Assembly: GCA_945860865.1 (NCBI GenBank)
Contig: CAMARW010000002.1
Location: 62,001-126,000, forward strand
Reading direction: 5' to 3'
Length of the DNA stretch: 64,000 nucleotides
Source: Chitinophaga pinensis
Lineage (GTDB): Bacteria > Bacteroidota > Bacteroidia > UKL13-3
Position numbers and translations under genes: made by a program. The notes under the pieces were generated by a model that was not told the origin of the DNA, did no database searches, and saw only the letters and a list, made by a program, of their open reading frames with translations. Below are positions 45,340 through 54,560 of the stretch, one piece after another. Positions within the stretch are counted from its first letter, which is position 1, and each line of letters opens with the position of its first letter.

Positions 45340-46458
45340 ATGAAAGCAGTTAATCTATTTATAATTGTATTTTTGGTGTTTACTTTAAACAACAAAAATA
45401 CCTTAGGGCAAAACCAAAAAATACCTAGAGAAAAGCTACAAGAAATACTGAATAAGACCATAGACAATAAATCTGTTTTTGGCGCTGTAGTGCAGGTTGC
45501 TTACCGCAAAGATGCATGGATTGGTTCAGCTGGAAATTTAGTTAATAAAAACCAATATTTTATTGCCAGCATAAGTAAGCTCTTTATAACCACAATTATT
45601 TTCAAATTGCGCGCTGAAGGTAGGTTACAACTTAATGACCCTATTGCTAATTATTTACCAGAAATTGTATGGAAAGAATTGCACATTTTTAAAGGAGTGG
45701 ATTATAGCAGAGAAATTACAATAGAACAATTATTAGCACATACCTCTGGCCTCCCCGATTATTTGCAGGGTAAAAAACAAAATGGCAGTTCTTTATTAAA
45801 CGATTTAACAAGCGGTGCAGACCAAAGCTGGACATTTGAAGAGGCAATTGCCTTATCAAAAACAATGCAGCCCCAATTTAAGCCTGGAACTCCAAAGAAG
45901 GCCTTATACTCTGATACGAACTACCAGTTATTAGGCAAAATTATTGAAAATATATTGGGCAATAAATTGCAGAATGTTTTGGATGAACGCATATTTAAAC
46001 CACTGGGATTAGCCAAAACCTATCTGTATTTGAACCCACAAGACCACAATCCTGTGGATTTATATTATGATAGTTCTCCACTAAAAATACCCAAAGCCAT
46101 GACATCCTTTAGGGCAGATGGGGGTATTGTTTCTAATGCCGAAGAAAGTTTTATTTTCTTGAAAGCGTTTATGAATGGCACTTTATTTCCAAAAGAAGAT
46201 CTGGCTATTATACAAAAAGAATGGAATGCCATTTTCTTTCCTTTACAATATGGCATAGGCATAATGAAATTTCAACTTCCAAGAATATTTTCTCCTTTTA
46301 AAGCAATGCCAGTTTTAATTGGACATTCTGGATTATCTGGATCTTTTAGTTTTTACTGCCAAGAAAAAGACGTTTTTTTATGTGGTACAATTAACCAAAT
46401 AAAAAACCCAAGCCAATCTTATAAGTTAATGTTGAAACTCCTGCAAAACCTAGAATAG
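45340..46458 (+). CDS. Serine hydrolase, beta-lactamase family
   Basis: A 372-aa exported protein (signal ends NTLGQ). Class C/D,D-peptidase motifs: SxxK in FIASISKLFITT, YxN-type YSDTNYQLLGKI, and HSGLSGS near the end in place of KTG. Predicted D-alanyl-D-alanine carboxypeptidase or esterase; true beta-lactamase activity is not implied. It directly follows the DUF1456 gene. Unlike the hydrolase at 19955 it keeps the canonical Tyr-Ser/x-Asn motif. Confidence 0.88.
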   Translation: MKAVNLFIIVFLVFTLNNKNTLGQNQKIPREKLQEILNKTIDNKSVFGAVVQVAYRKDAWIGSAGNLVNKNQYFIASISKLFITTIIFKLRAEGRLQLNDPIANYLPEIVWKELHIFKGVDYSREITIEQLLAHTSGLPDYLQGKKQNGSSLLNDLTSGADQSWTFEEAIALSKTMQPQFKPGTPKKALYSDTNYQLLGKIIENILGNKLQNVLDERIFKPLGLAKTYLYLNPQDHNPVDLYYDSSPLKIPKAMTSFRADGGIVSNAEESFIFLKAFMNGTLFPKEDLAIIQKEWNAIFFPLQYGIGIMKFQLPRIFSPFKAMPVLIGHSGLSGSFSFYCQEKDVFLCGTINQIKNPSQSYKLMLKLLQNLE

Positions 46459-46527
46459 CGCAAAAAACAAAAACCAACAATTGGCTGATTTTAAAACAAT
46501 TCTTATTATTTTAGGTTATTTAAAATC

Positions 46528-47850
46528 ATGGAAAAAAGGTGCATTTTTTGGTTTAGACGCGATTTAAGACTGGTTGATAATGTAGGATTATTTCATGCCC
46601 TAGGTTCAGGCTGTAAAGTGCTTCCTATTTTTATTTTTGATACTGCTATTTTAGATAAACTTAGCAATAAAAAAGATCTGAGGCTAAACTTTATTCACCA
46701 GCAAATAGGTGAGATGCAAAAAGAGTTAGCAACTTTCAAATCTGGCATAGAAGTATTGGTTGGTAAGCCCGAAGAGATTTTTCCGCTGTTGCTCAAAAAA
46801 TATGCTTTTGCCAGCATTTATTGCAACCATGATTACGAGCCTTATGCCAGAGAACGAGACAAACAAATTGAAAGCTGGTCCACCAATAATCAAATAACAT
46901 TTAAAAGTTTTAAAGACCAATGCATTTTTGAGAAAGATGAAATTTGCAAAGATGATGGAAAGCCTTATACCGTATTTACTCCTTACAGTAAAAAATGGAA
47001 AAAGGCTTTAATAAACAGCAACCAAGAAAGCATACCTGCTGCTTTTCAATCACACGCTAGCGAAGACCTTCTGCATAATTGTGAGAATAATTTTAGCTTT
47101 AGCACTATGCCAAGTCTCTCAAAGATGGGTTTTGAGGCGAATGACTACCCGTTTCCTGGAAAAACTGTTTCACAAGATATCATAAAAAACTACACCCAAA
47201 ACAGGAATTTTCCCGGAATTTCTGGCACTACCCAACTGGGTATTCACTTTAGATTTGGGACCATCAGTATTAGAGAAAAAGCGCGAAAAGCATTGAAATT
47301 AAACGAAACCTTTTTAAATGAATTGATTTGGAGAGATTTTTACATGCAAATTCTGTGGCACTTTCCCCATGTAACTCAATCTGGCTTTAAGCCTGCTTAT
47401 AATAAAATAGAGTGGTTAAATAACGAAAATGATTTTGAGGCATGGTGTGCAGGCAAAACAGGCTATCCTATTGTTGATGCTGGGATGCGTGAATTAAATA
47501 AAACAGGATTTATGCACAACCGAGTGAGGATGATTGTGGCGAGTTTTCTTTGCAAACACCTATTAATAGATTGGAAATTGGGAGAGCAATATTTTGCAGA
47601 AAAACTTTTAGATTTTGATTTAAGTGCCAATAATGGTGGCTGGCAGTGGGCATCTGGAAGTGGCACAGATGCAGCACCTTATTTTAGGGTTTTTAACCCG
47701 CAGTTGCAAACAGAAAAGTTTGACAAGCAGTTAACTTATATTAAAAAATGGGTGCCAGAATATGGGACTAGTCATTACCCAAAACCAATTGTAGAGCATA
47801 CTTTTGCAAGAAATAGATGCTTAAGTACTTATAAAAAAGGATTGGCTTAA
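46528..47850 (+). CDS. phrB: Deoxyribodipyrimidine photolyase
   Basis: A 440-aa blue-light DNA repair flavoenzyme. The N-terminal alpha/beta antenna domain begins CIFWFRRDLRLVDN. The C-terminal FAD domain holds LIWRDFYMQILWHFP, TGYPIVDAGMRELNKTGFMH, NRVRMIVASFLCKHLLIDW and the signature DLSANNGGWQWASGSGTDAAPYFRVFNP region. This is the class I CPD photolyase layout; a cryptochrome role cannot be excluded by eye. It is 69 bp after the serine hydrolase and could belong to the same operon. Confidence 0.93.
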   Translation: MEKRCIFWFRRDLRLVDNVGLFHALGSGCKVLPIFIFDTAILDKLSNKKDLRLNFIHQQIGEMQKELATFKSGIEVLVGKPEEIFPLLLKKYAFASIYCNHDYEPYARERDKQIESWSTNNQITFKSFKDQCIFEKDEICKDDGKPYTVFTPYSKKWKKALINSNQESIPAAFQSHASEDLLHNCENNFSFSTMPSLSKMGFEANDYPFPGKTVSQDIIKNYTQNRNFPGISGTTQLGIHFRFGTISIREKARKALKLNETFLNELIWRDFYMQILWHFPHVTQSGFKPAYNKIEWLNNENDFEAWCAGKTGYPIVDAGMRELNKTGFMHNRVRMIVASFLCKHLLIDWKLGEQYFAEKLLDFDLSANNGGWQWASGSGTDAAPYFRVFNPQLQTEKFDKQLTYIKKWVPEYGTSHYPKPIVEHTFARNRCLSTYKKGLA

Positions 47851-47971
47851 AAAAAATTTGCATTTTATTTTATATTCCTTACTATTGCAATATCAATCAG
47901 GTTGCCTTAGGTTTTATAGGTTTTAACTATCATCTACCATAAGGTTGGTTGTTTCACATTCACTCATTCAC

Positions 47972-48085
47972 ATGTACAATTTAAATTCATTAACCAACAA
48001 GCTCGTGACTGAGCTAAAAGAAATTGCTAATATTTTTGGCATATCTTAGGCTAATGAGGACAAACAATAATTAATCAAAGCTATT
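47972..48085 (+). pseudogene. Rho N-terminal domain in frame with rho but interrupted by TAG and TAA
   Basis: From ATG 47972 the frame reads MYNLNSLTNKLVTELKEIAN then IFGIS, TAG (48047-48049), ANEDKQ, TAA (48068-48070), LIKAI, and continues without shift into LENQKSKPQ at 48086, where the uninterrupted rho frame begins. ELKEIA....GI, KQ and LIKAILENQ match the Rho_N helical (SAP-like) domain that opens bacterial Rho. The second stop stands where an acidic residue (GAA or GAT) is expected before LI. So the domain is recognisable on both sides of two nonsense codons with the frame kept. Decayed domain, sequencing error or readthrough are the options. Confidence 0.75.
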
Positions 48086-49669
48086 TTGGAAAATCAAAAA
48101 TCTAAACCTCAAAAATCAGTTGACGAAAAAATTGAAGAAGGAGAAGAATCACCTAAAAAAAGAGGGAGGCCGCGTTTACCCAAGGCAGAAAAAATAACAA
48201 CTAAAGTAGCTAAGGTTTCTGTTGAACCAGCTTCAAATAAGATAGAAACGCCTATTAATGAAGCAATAGATACACCTGTGCTAGAAGTTGAAAAAACAAA
48301 AGAAATAGCGGCAGAAATAGAGCCAAAAATAGGGGAGAAAATTATTGTAGGTTTAGATAAACCAGCTTATGTTAAAGCACCCAATCCAAACCAAGTTTTG
48401 GGTGAGCGCAAAGACAATAAATGGCGCAATGAAAGAAACCAAAATCGCCCTCAGCGACCAGAAAACAATATAGGAAATAGCAACGAAAATAAGCAATCGC
48501 AAGAGAATAGACCTGTTTCTGAGAACAAACCAGAGCGCGTTTCTTATCAAGAACTAGATGCCATTGTTAGCTCTGAAGGTGTGTTAGAGATGATGGCCGA
48601 TGGTTATGGCTTCTTACGTTCATCTGATTACAACTATATGCCATCACCGGATGATGTTTATGTTTCGCCTTCACAAATTAAATTATTCGGATTAAAAACT
48701 GGAGACACTTGTTTTGGAACTATTCGTCCGCCTAAAGAAGGTGAAAAATATTTTGCCCTTGTAAAGGTAGAATCTATCAATGGCAGAATACCCTCTGAGG
48801 TACGCGATAGGGTTGCTTTTGAACATTTAACGCCTTTGTTTCCAGATGAGAAATTACGCTTGGCAGATAATTCAACCACCTACTCTACCCGTATCATAGA
48901 TTTATTAGCCCCTATTGGTAAAGGTCAGCGTGGCTTAATCGTGGCTCAACCCAAAACGGGTAAAACCATTCTATTAAAAGACATTGCCAATGCCATAGCT
49001 AAAAATCACCCAGAAGTATATCTGCTCATTTTATTGATAGATGAACGTCCGGAGGAGGTTACCGATATGCAGCGCAGTGTGCGCGCAGAAGTGGTGGCTT
49101 CAACCTTTGATGAGCCTGCAGAAAAGCATGTAAAACTGGCCAATATTGTTTTGGAAAAAGCCAAGCGATTGGTAGAATGCGGACATGATGTAGTAATATT
49201 ATTAGACTCTATTACCCGCATGGCACGCGCCTTTAATACAGCACAACCAGCATCGGGTAAAATTTTATCGGGAGGTGTAGATGCAAATGCTTTACACAAG
49301 CCAAAGCGCTTTTTTGGTGCAGCCAGAAAAATTGAAGATGGCGGTTCTTTAACTATTATCGCTACTGCTTTAACCGAAACCGGATCTAAAATGGATGAGG
49401 TTATTTTTGAAGAGTTTAAAGGTACAGGAAACATGGAGTTACAATTAGACAGAAAACTGGCTAATAAGCGCGTATTCCCTGCCATAGATATTATTTCATC
49501 TAGCACACGCCGTGATGATTTATTGCTAGAAAAAACTGCTTTACAAAGAATTTGGGTATTGCGCAATCACTTGGCAGATATGAACCAAGAGGAAGCGATG
49601 AATCTAATGTTAAAAAACATGCGAGCAACCAAAAATAATGAAGAGTTTTTAGCTTCTATGAATGGCTAA
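48086..49669 (+). CDS. rho: Transcription termination factor Rho
   Basis: A 527-aa (from TTG 48086) hexameric RNA helicase that ends transcription. Residues 1-150 are a disordered, charged, Asn-rich linker with an AT-hook-like [10 protein letters not shown], common in Bacteroidota Rho. The cold-shock RNA-binding domain is about 155-235 ([20 protein letters not shown]). Walker A is AQPKTGKT (287-294), Walker [16 protein letters not shown], and the secondary channel loop [20 protein letters not shown]. No ATG is available before residue 169. TTG 48086 is the only conventional start upstream of the linker, and it lies inside the ancestral Rho_N helix. It overlaps convergent recF by 14 bp. Confidence 0.95.
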   Translation: MENQKSKPQKSVDEKIEEGEESPKKRGRPRLPKAEKITTKVAKVSVEPASNKIETPINEAIDTPVLEVEKTKEIAAEIEPKIGEKIIVGLDKPAYVKAPNPNQVLGERKDNKWRNERNQNRPQRPENNIGNSNENKQSQENRPVSENKPERVSYQELDAIVSSEGVLEMMADGYGFLRSSDYNYMPSPDDVYVSPSQIKLFGLKTGDTCFGTIRPPKEGEKYFALVKVESINGRIPSEVRDRVAFEHLTPLFPDEKLRLADNSTTYSTRIIDLLAPIGKGQRGLIVAQPKTGKTILLKDIANAIAKNHPEVYLLILLIDERPEEVTDMQRSVRAEVVASTFDEPAEKHVKLANIVLEKAKRLVECGHDVVILLDSITRMARAFNTAQPASGKILSGGVDANALHKPKRFFGAARKIEDGGSLTIIATALTETGSKMDEVIFEEFKGTGNMELQLDRKLANKRVFPAIDIISSSTRRDDLLLEKTALQRIWVLRNHLADMNQEEAMNLMLKNMRATKNNEEFLASMNG

Positions 49670-50762
49670 CAACAACTCCATTATCTATAGAAAAGTAAAC
49701 ACAAGGCAAATGCGTTTTAGCTAGCATAGCACGCAGTCTTTTTTCTTGTGTATCTGTTATAAATATTTGTCCGAATAAACCATCAGACATCCATTTAAAA
49801 AGCTCGGCTAATCTTTGTTGGTCGAGCTTTTCAAATATATCATCCAGCAATAAAATAGGCTTAACACCCTTTTTAAGATGAAGGTACTGAAATTGCGCTA
49901 ACTTTAATGCGATTATAAACGTTTTCTGTTGCCCCTGAGAGCCAAACTTTTTAAGCACTTGTTGGTCGATTAAAAAAGACCAATCATCTTTGTGAATGCC
50001 TTTGGTAGTGCGCAGTAAATCTACATCGGCAGATTCGGCCTGGAGCAGTAAATTAGCAAATGTGGTTTTGTTTAAATCAGACTCATAAGCTAAATTTACT
50101 TGTTCATTGCTACCAGCCAAACGCTGATAATTACTTAAGAATAACGGCTTAAAATCGTCTATAAAAGTATGTCTAATTCGGTGAATATATGACCCCGATT
50201 GAATTAATTGCTCATTATAAGTAGCTAATAAATCTCTATCAAAATACCTGTTTTCATGAAAGTCTTTGAGCAATTTATTGCGTTGATCGAGGCTCCTTTG
50301 ATACGATTGCAGTTCATGGAGATAAATGCGGTTGCACTGACTAATAAGTAAATCTATAAATTTTCTTCGATCTTCACTTCCCTCATATATAAGTTGAATA
50401 TCTCCTGGGGCAATCATTACCACTGGCATTTGGCCAATATGTTCCGAAAATTTCTCAACTTCATTTTGCTGAACCAAAAGTTTTTTCCCAATTCCACGCT
50501 GAAAAAAAAGGCGCAATTCCGTTTCAATTTCCTCTTGTATTAAATTGGCTTGTAGGGCAAAAAACTGCTCGCCATGTTGTATCTGTTGATGGTCTACTGA
50601 ATTAAAGTAACTTCTGGTAATGGCTAAGTAATAAATAGCATCCAGCACATTGGTTTTACCTGCTCCATTCTTCCCAAAAAACACATTTAAACTCGGGCTG
50701 AACCTAAAGTTGGCTTCGGTATAATTCTTAAAATGACTGAGCGTAAGTTGACTTAAATGCAT
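49656..50762 (-). CDS. recF: DNA replication and repair protein RecF
   Basis: A 368-aa SMC-like ATPase that loads RecA at single-strand gaps with RecO and RecR. Walker A is GKNGAGKT (30-37), the ABC signature [14 protein letters not shown], and Walker [15 protein letters not shown]. The N-terminus [14 protein letters not shown] is the usual RecF start. It is not in a dnaA-dnaN cluster here; it follows a CNNM/CBS gene after 9 bp and may share its transcript. Confidence 0.95.
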   Translation of the reverse strand: MHLSQLTLSHFKNYTEANFRFSPSLNVFFGKNGAGKTNVLDAIYYLAITRSYFNSVDHQQIQHGEQFFALQANLIQEEIETELRLFFQRGIGKKLLVQQNEVEKFSEHIGQMPVVMIAPGDIQLIYEGSEDRRKFIDLLISQCNRIYLHELQSYQRSLDQRNKLLKDFHENRYFDRDLLATYNEQLIQSGSYIHRIRHTFIDDFKPLFLSNYQRLAGSNEQVNLAYESDLNKTTFANLLLQAESADVDLLRTTKGIHKDDWSFLIDQQVLKKFGSQGQQKTFIIALKLAQFQYLHLKKGVKPILLLDDIFEKLDQQRLAELFKWMSDGLFGQIFITDTQEKRLRAMLAKTHLPCVYFSIDNGVVVSHS

Positions 50763-50771
50763 GGTTACGGA

Positions 50772-52040
50772 TTAAGCTTGAAGGCTTACAATTACTTTAT
50801 CTATACGAGCACCATCCATGTCTACAATTTCTATTTTAAAATTAAGCCAATTCAAAGTGTCGGTAGGGGCAGGAATTCTTCTAAGTTCGTGCAAAATTAA
50901 TCCACTAATGGTATTAAATGGAAGACTATCTGCCATGTCGTCTAAATCAAACTTACGCAAAAACTCCGGCAATGGATATTGCCCATCTATTAACCAAGAG
51001 CCATCAGCTCTTTGGATAAAGGTAAAATCATCCGCATAAAAATCAGACACATCACCTACTAGCGCTTCTAGCAAATCGTTCATGGTAAGCAAACCTTGCA
51101 TTTGCCCGTATTCATCTATCACAATACCTTGGTGATTTTTGCTTATTTTAAAATTTTTAAGTGCCTCATAAGCAGACAAGTTTTCGGAAAGAAATTCCGG
51201 ATTTTTGATATAGTCTGCCAATTTAAAATCATCCTTATTAATGCATTTAAATAAATCTTTGAGCAGAACCATTCCTACCACATCAAATTTATGATTTACA
51301 ACTGGGTAAACAGAATGCATTTCATCGTTTACTATGCTTTTAATCTTATCTGCACTGTCTTCTATTCTTAAAACAATAATGTCGTTTCTGTGCGTCATAA
51401 GTGAAGATACTTTTCTATCCCCTAAATTAAAAACCCTTTCTACAATATCTTGCTCAATTTCTTGTATCGCACCGCCTTCTGTCCCCTCTTGTATAATAGC
51501 TTTTATTTCTTCCTCTGTTACTTTGCTATCGCTGCTAGGTTTTATCTGAAATAGGGCAATTAATAAATCGCCAGTAAAAGTAAGTAGCCATATAAAAGGC
51601 GCTGCTGCAACAGAGATATAATACATGGGGTAAGCAAGCATTTTAGATATTTTTTCGGGCATAGTAAGACCAATTCTTTTGGGAACTAACTCACCTAAAA
51701 CCAAAGAGAAAAAAGTTAACGCAATTACAATTATAGCAGTAGCAATAGGAGTACTTTGTGATTTTAATAATTCGAAACCATTTAAGTATTGAACCAAATC
51801 ATCTTGAATTTTTTCGCCACTATAAATACCCGTTAAGATTCCAATGAGTGTTATTCCAATTTGAACTGTAGACAAAAACTTGCCAGGGTTATTAGCTAAA
51901 TCAAGCGCTTTTTGTGCCGATTTATCTCCCTTTTTGGCAGCGGCCTCAAGACGAGCTTTGCGGGAGGAAACCATGGCAATCTCCGACATAGAAAAAACAC
52001 CATTTAATAAAATTAGAAACAGAATAATTAGTATCTCCAT
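50772..52040 (-). CDS. CNNM/CBS-domain (hemolysin C/CorC-like) membrane protein
   Basis: A 422-aa protein with a CNNM/DUF21 membrane domain (about 1-175; LLNGVFSMSEIAMVSSRKARL, LVLGELVPKRIGLTMPE), a CBS pair (about 205-330; VIDEYGQMQGLLTMNDLLEALVG) and a CorC_HlyC domain (about 345-420). It is closer to the YtfL/TerC-adjacent hemolysin group than the paralogue at 28330. Proposed roles are divalent cation export or homeostasis. recF lies 9 bp downstream. Confidence 0.88.
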   Translation of the reverse strand: MEILIILFLILLNGVFSMSEIAMVSSRKARLEAAAKKGDKSAQKALDLANNPGKFLSTVQIGITLIGILTGIYSGEKIQDDLVQYLNGFELLKSQSTPIATAIIVIALTFFSLVLGELVPKRIGLTMPEKISKMLAYPMYYISVAAAPFIWLLTFTGDLLIALFQIKPSSDSKVTEEEIKAIIQEGTEGGAIQEIEQDIVERVFNLGDRKVSSLMTHRNDIIVLRIEDSADKIKSIVNDEMHSVYPVVNHKFDVVGMVLLKDLFKCINKDDFKLADYIKNPEFLSENLSAYEALKNFKISKNHQGIVIDEYGQMQGLLTMNDLLEALVGDVSDFYADDFTFIQRADGSWLIDGQYPLPEFLRKFDLDDMADSLPFNTISGLILHELRRIPAPTDTLNWLNFKIEIVDMDGARIDKVIVSLQA

Positions 52041-52084
52041 GGCACAAATATATTATATCCTTTTCTACATAAGTTATTTTAGCA

Positions 52085-52098
52085 TTGGTTCGAACCAA
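52085..52098. repeat. TTGGTTCGAACCAA, 14-bp perfect palindrome (copy 4)
   Basis: Identical to 44067-44080, but here intergenic, in the divergent spacer between the CNNM gene (start 52040) and pdhA (start 52226). Confidence 0.6.
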
Positions 52099-52182
52099 AT
52101 TAATTAGTAAAAAAGAGTGCCAAAAGACCAAGAAAACAAGAAAATGGAATAACAATGCTGAATATCAATGTTTAAAGAATAC

Positions 52183-52212
52183 TTGCCAAAAGTAATATTT
52201 TGTATACTTTTG
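52183..52212 (+). promoter_or_regulatory. Promoter for pdhA
   Basis: TTG (52183-52185), 19 nt, TACTTTTG (52205-52212). It fits TTTG-N19-TAnnTTTG except for C in place of the first T of the -33 box. The leader would be only about 8 nt. Confidence 0.6.
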
Positions 52213-52225
52213 CATTTCTTAAAAA

Positions 52226-53221
52226 ATGGCAACAAACAATTTCAACAAAGAAACTTACCTCGCATGGTATGAGCAAATGATGCTTATGCGCAGGTTCGAA
52301 GAAAAAGCTGCCCAATTATACGGGCAGCAAAAAATTAAAGGCTTTTGTCACTTGTACATTGGTCAGGAAGCCGTTGTGGCTGGTACCATGAGTGCGCTTA
52401 AGAAAGAAGACAAACTTATCACAGCATACAGAGACCACGCGCATGCGCTTGCTTGCGGCATACCAGCCAGAGAAGTTATGGCAGAATTGTACGGAAAAGT
52501 AACAGGCTGTTCGAAAGGAAAAGGTGGCTCTATGCATATGTTTAGCAAAGAACACAACTTTTTTGGCGGACATGGAATTGTTGGTGGTCAAATTCCGCTA
52601 GGTGCAGGTATTGCATTTGCAGACCAATACAGAGGCGGCGATCAAGTTACAGTATGTTATTTTGGTGATGGAGCTGCCCGCCAAGGAGCGCTTCACGAGA
52701 CCTTTAACATGGCCATGTTATGGAAACTACCAGTTATTTTTGTGATAGAAAACAATGGATATGCCATGGGTACATCTGTGGGCAGAACAACCAATGTGAT
52801 GGAAATGCACAAAATGGGCCTAAGTTATGAAATGCCTTCAGAATCGGTGGATGGTATGCGTGCAGAAGATGTGCATTTAGCTGTTGCCAAAGCCGCAGAA
52901 AGAGCAAGAAAAGGTGGCGGACCAACCTTATTAGAAATTAGAACCTATCGTTACCGTGGGCATAGTATGAGCGACCCAGCCAAGTACCGTACCAAAGAGG
53001 AAGTAGAAGATTATAAAAACCAAGATCCGATTGAACAAGTGAAGGCAACTATTTTGAAGAAAAAATATGCCACAGAATCAGATCTAGAATTAATAGAAGA
53101 AAAAATAGTTGAAATAGTTGCTGATTCAGTTACTTTTAGCGAAGATTCACCTTACCCAGAAGCAGCCGCGTTGTACGAGGATGTTTATTTTGAACCAAAT
53201 TATCCGTTTATAAAAGAATAA
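52226..53221 (+). CDS. pdhA: Pyruvate dehydrogenase E1 component, alpha subunit
   Basis: A 331-aa thiamine-diphosphate enzyme subunit that decarboxylates pyruvate and passes the acetyl group to lipoyl-E2. The TPP motif GDG...NN is present: YFGDGAARQGALHETFNMAM to VIFVIENNGYAMGTSV. The phosphorylation-loop-like YRYRGHSMSDPAKYRTKEE is conserved. The beta subunit gene is not adjacent; the next gene is a TPR protein. The E1-beta partner must lie elsewhere, as in other Bacteroidota where pdhA and pdhB are separate. A branched-chain 2-oxoacid substrate is less likely given the overall match. Confidence 0.93.
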   Translation: MATNNFNKETYLAWYEQMMLMRRFEEKAAQLYGQQKIKGFCHLYIGQEAVVAGTMSALKKEDKLITAYRDHAHALACGIPAREVMAELYGKVTGCSKGKGGSMHMFSKEHNFFGGHGIVGGQIPLGAGIAFADQYRGGDQVTVCYFGDGAARQGALHETFNMAMLWKLPVIFVIENNGYAMGTSVGRTTNVMEMHKMGLSYEMPSESVDGMRAEDVHLAVAKAAERARKGGGPTLLEIRTYRYRGHSMSDPAKYRTKEEVEDYKNQDPIEQVKATILKKKYATESDLELIEEKIVEIVADSVTFSEDSPYPEAAALYEDVYFEPNYPFIKE

Positions 53222-53235
53222 GAAACCGAACCCAG

Positions 53236-53907
53236 ATGGAGCACAAAGAAGAAAAACACGCAGATTTAGATTTAGACAATACCTTAATTGAAAGTACTCA
53301 TAAGGTAGAATCATTTTATTCTGCTTACAAAAAGCAAATCAATATAGCCGTATTGATTTTAATCTTAGCCGTTGCAGGCTATGTAGGTTTTAACAAACTA
53401 TATCTTGAGCCATTAGAAAAAGAAGCGCAAGCTGCCCTTTTCCCAGGCCAAGCCTTGTTTGAAAAAGACAGTATTGATGCGGCTTTACTTACATTTGAGG
53501 CAGTGGCCAACGATTATGGTTTAACCAAAGCTGGGAATTTAGCACATTATTATGCAGGTGTTTGTTACATGCGCAAAGGCGAGTTTCAAAATGCAATTGA
53601 TCAACTTGATAAGTTTAGCAGCCAAAATGAATTAGTATCACCATTGGCTACTGGTTTAAAAGGAGATGCTTATATAGAATTAAACGACTTAAGTAAAGGT
53701 GCAAGTTTATATATGAAAGCAGCCAATGCAAGTAACAACAAACTTACCACTCCTATTTTCTTAAAGAAAGCTGGATTAGCTTACGAAGAGTTAAAAGAAT
53801 TTAAAGATGCCGCTGCTGCTTACGAAAAAATCAAAAAAGAATACAGCGACGCCACCGAAGCACAAGATATAGACAAATACATAGCCCGCGCAACTGCTGG
53901 CTTATAG
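53236..53907 (+). CDS. Membrane-anchored TPR protein (YfgM-like layout)
   Basis: A 223-aa protein with a cytosolic acidic N-terminus, one transmembrane helix (about 35-52, INIAVLILILAVAGYVGFN) and four TPR-like repeats outside (LFEKDSIDAALLTFEAVAND, GNLAHYYAGVCYMRKGEFQN, AIDQLDKFSSQ and later). The topology resembles YfgM/BamD-like tetratricopeptide proteins involved in envelope protein handling. It commonly precedes ribH in Bacteroidota. The stop is immediately followed by heptad repeats and a strong terminator. Confidence 0.82.
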   Translation: MEHKEEKHADLDLDNTLIESTHKVESFYSAYKKQINIAVLILILAVAGYVGFNKLYLEPLEKEAQAALFPGQALFEKDSIDAALLTFEAVANDYGLTKAGNLAHYYAGVCYMRKGEFQNAIDQLDKFSSQNELVSPLATGLKGDAYIELNDLSKGASLYMKAANASNNKLTTPIFLKKAGLAYEELKEFKDAAAAYEKIKKEYSDATEAQDIDKYIARATAGL

Positions 53908-53941
53908 TTTTTGGTCTTTTGTCTTTAGTTATTTGGCTAAA
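53907..53941 (+). repeat. Heptanucleotide tandem repeat after the TPR gene
   Basis: Five degenerate 7-mers: GTTTTTG, GTCTTTT, GTCTTTA, GTTATTT, GGCTAAA. The first G is the last base of the TAG stop. Confidence 0.55.
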
Positions 53942-53971
53942 GAATTGATTAGCCTAATGAATGGTATTTAC

Positions 53972-54004
53972 AAGCGTGAAAGGATCTCCTTTCACGCTTT
54001 TTTT
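53972..54004 (+). terminator. Rho-independent terminator after the TPR gene
   Basis: AAGCGTGAAAGGA and TCCTTTCACGCTT form a perfect 13-bp stem with a 2-nt centre (in practice a 4-6 nt loop), followed by a T run. Confidence 0.93.
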
Positions 54005-54008
54005 GTTC

Positions 54009-54043
54009 TTCATTCTTCATTCGTAATTCGTAATTCGTAATCA
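54009..54043 (+). repeat. Heptanucleotide tandem repeat before ribH
   Basis: Five 7-mers: TTCATTC, TTCATTC, GTAATTC, GTAATTC, GTAATCA. They fill the space between the terminator and the ribH -7 box and cover its -33 position. Confidence 0.65.
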
Positions 54044-54048
54044 TTCCC

Positions 54049-54056
54049 TATGTTTG
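54049..54056 (+). promoter_or_regulatory. Candidate -7 element of ribH
   Basis: TATGTTTG, an exact TAnnTTTG, 15 nt before the ribH ATG. No TTTG lies 19 nt upstream because the heptad repeat occupies that place. Confidence 0.45.
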
Positions 54057-54071
54057 CAGAAATAAAAAAGC

Positions 54072-54560
54072 ATGGCTACCAAACTCAAAAATTTATCTGA
54101 AACCAACATAACAGCAGGCAAACAATTTAAAAATTGGACTATAGGTATGGTGGTAGCAGATTGGAACCCAACTATTACCTATGCCATGCGTGATGCGGCC
54201 ATTAGTTTTTTAATAGAAAAAGGTATTAAGAAAAATAAGATTAAAGTATACGCTGTACCCGGAACTTTTGAATTGCCCCTTGGTGCACAATATTTAGCTA
54301 TTGATGCCAAAATAGATGCAATTATTAGCATTGGTTGTGTGATACAAGGTGAAACAAGACACTTCGATTTTATTTGTGATGCTTGTGCCAATGGCATAAC
54401 ACAAGTTGGATTAAAATTTAACAAACCCGTAATATTTGGCGTATTAACTACCCAAACACTAGAACAAGCAGAGGCTCGTGCGGGAGGTAAACACGGAAAC
54501 AAAGGAATTGAAGCAGCAGAAACTGCACTCAAAATGTTATTATTGCGCGATTCAGTTTGA
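54072..54560 (+). CDS. ribH: 6,7-dimethyl-8-ribityllumazine synthase
   Basis: A 162-aa enzyme of the penultimate riboflavin step. Substrate-binding parts are visible: ADWNP at the start of the fold, VPGTFELPLGAQYLA, ISIGCVIQGETRHFDFICD with the catalytic His, and PVIFGVLTTQTLEQAEARAG. It normally forms a 60-subunit shell or pentamer. No other rib gene is adjacent. Confidence 0.95.
   Translation: MATKLKNLSETNITAGKQFKNWTIGMVVADWNPTITYAMRDAAISFLIEKGIKKNKIKVYAVPGTFELPLGAQYLAIDAKIDAIISIGCVIQGETRHFDFICDACANGITQVGLKFNKPVIFGVLTTQTLEQAEARAGGKHGNKGIEAAETALKMLLLRDSV

Noticed and set aside
48047-48070. Reassigned genetic code (TAG/TAA as sense codons)
   Set aside because: Many clear genes in the window end in TAG (groEL, amidase, mreD) or TAA (dus, rodA) exactly at family length.
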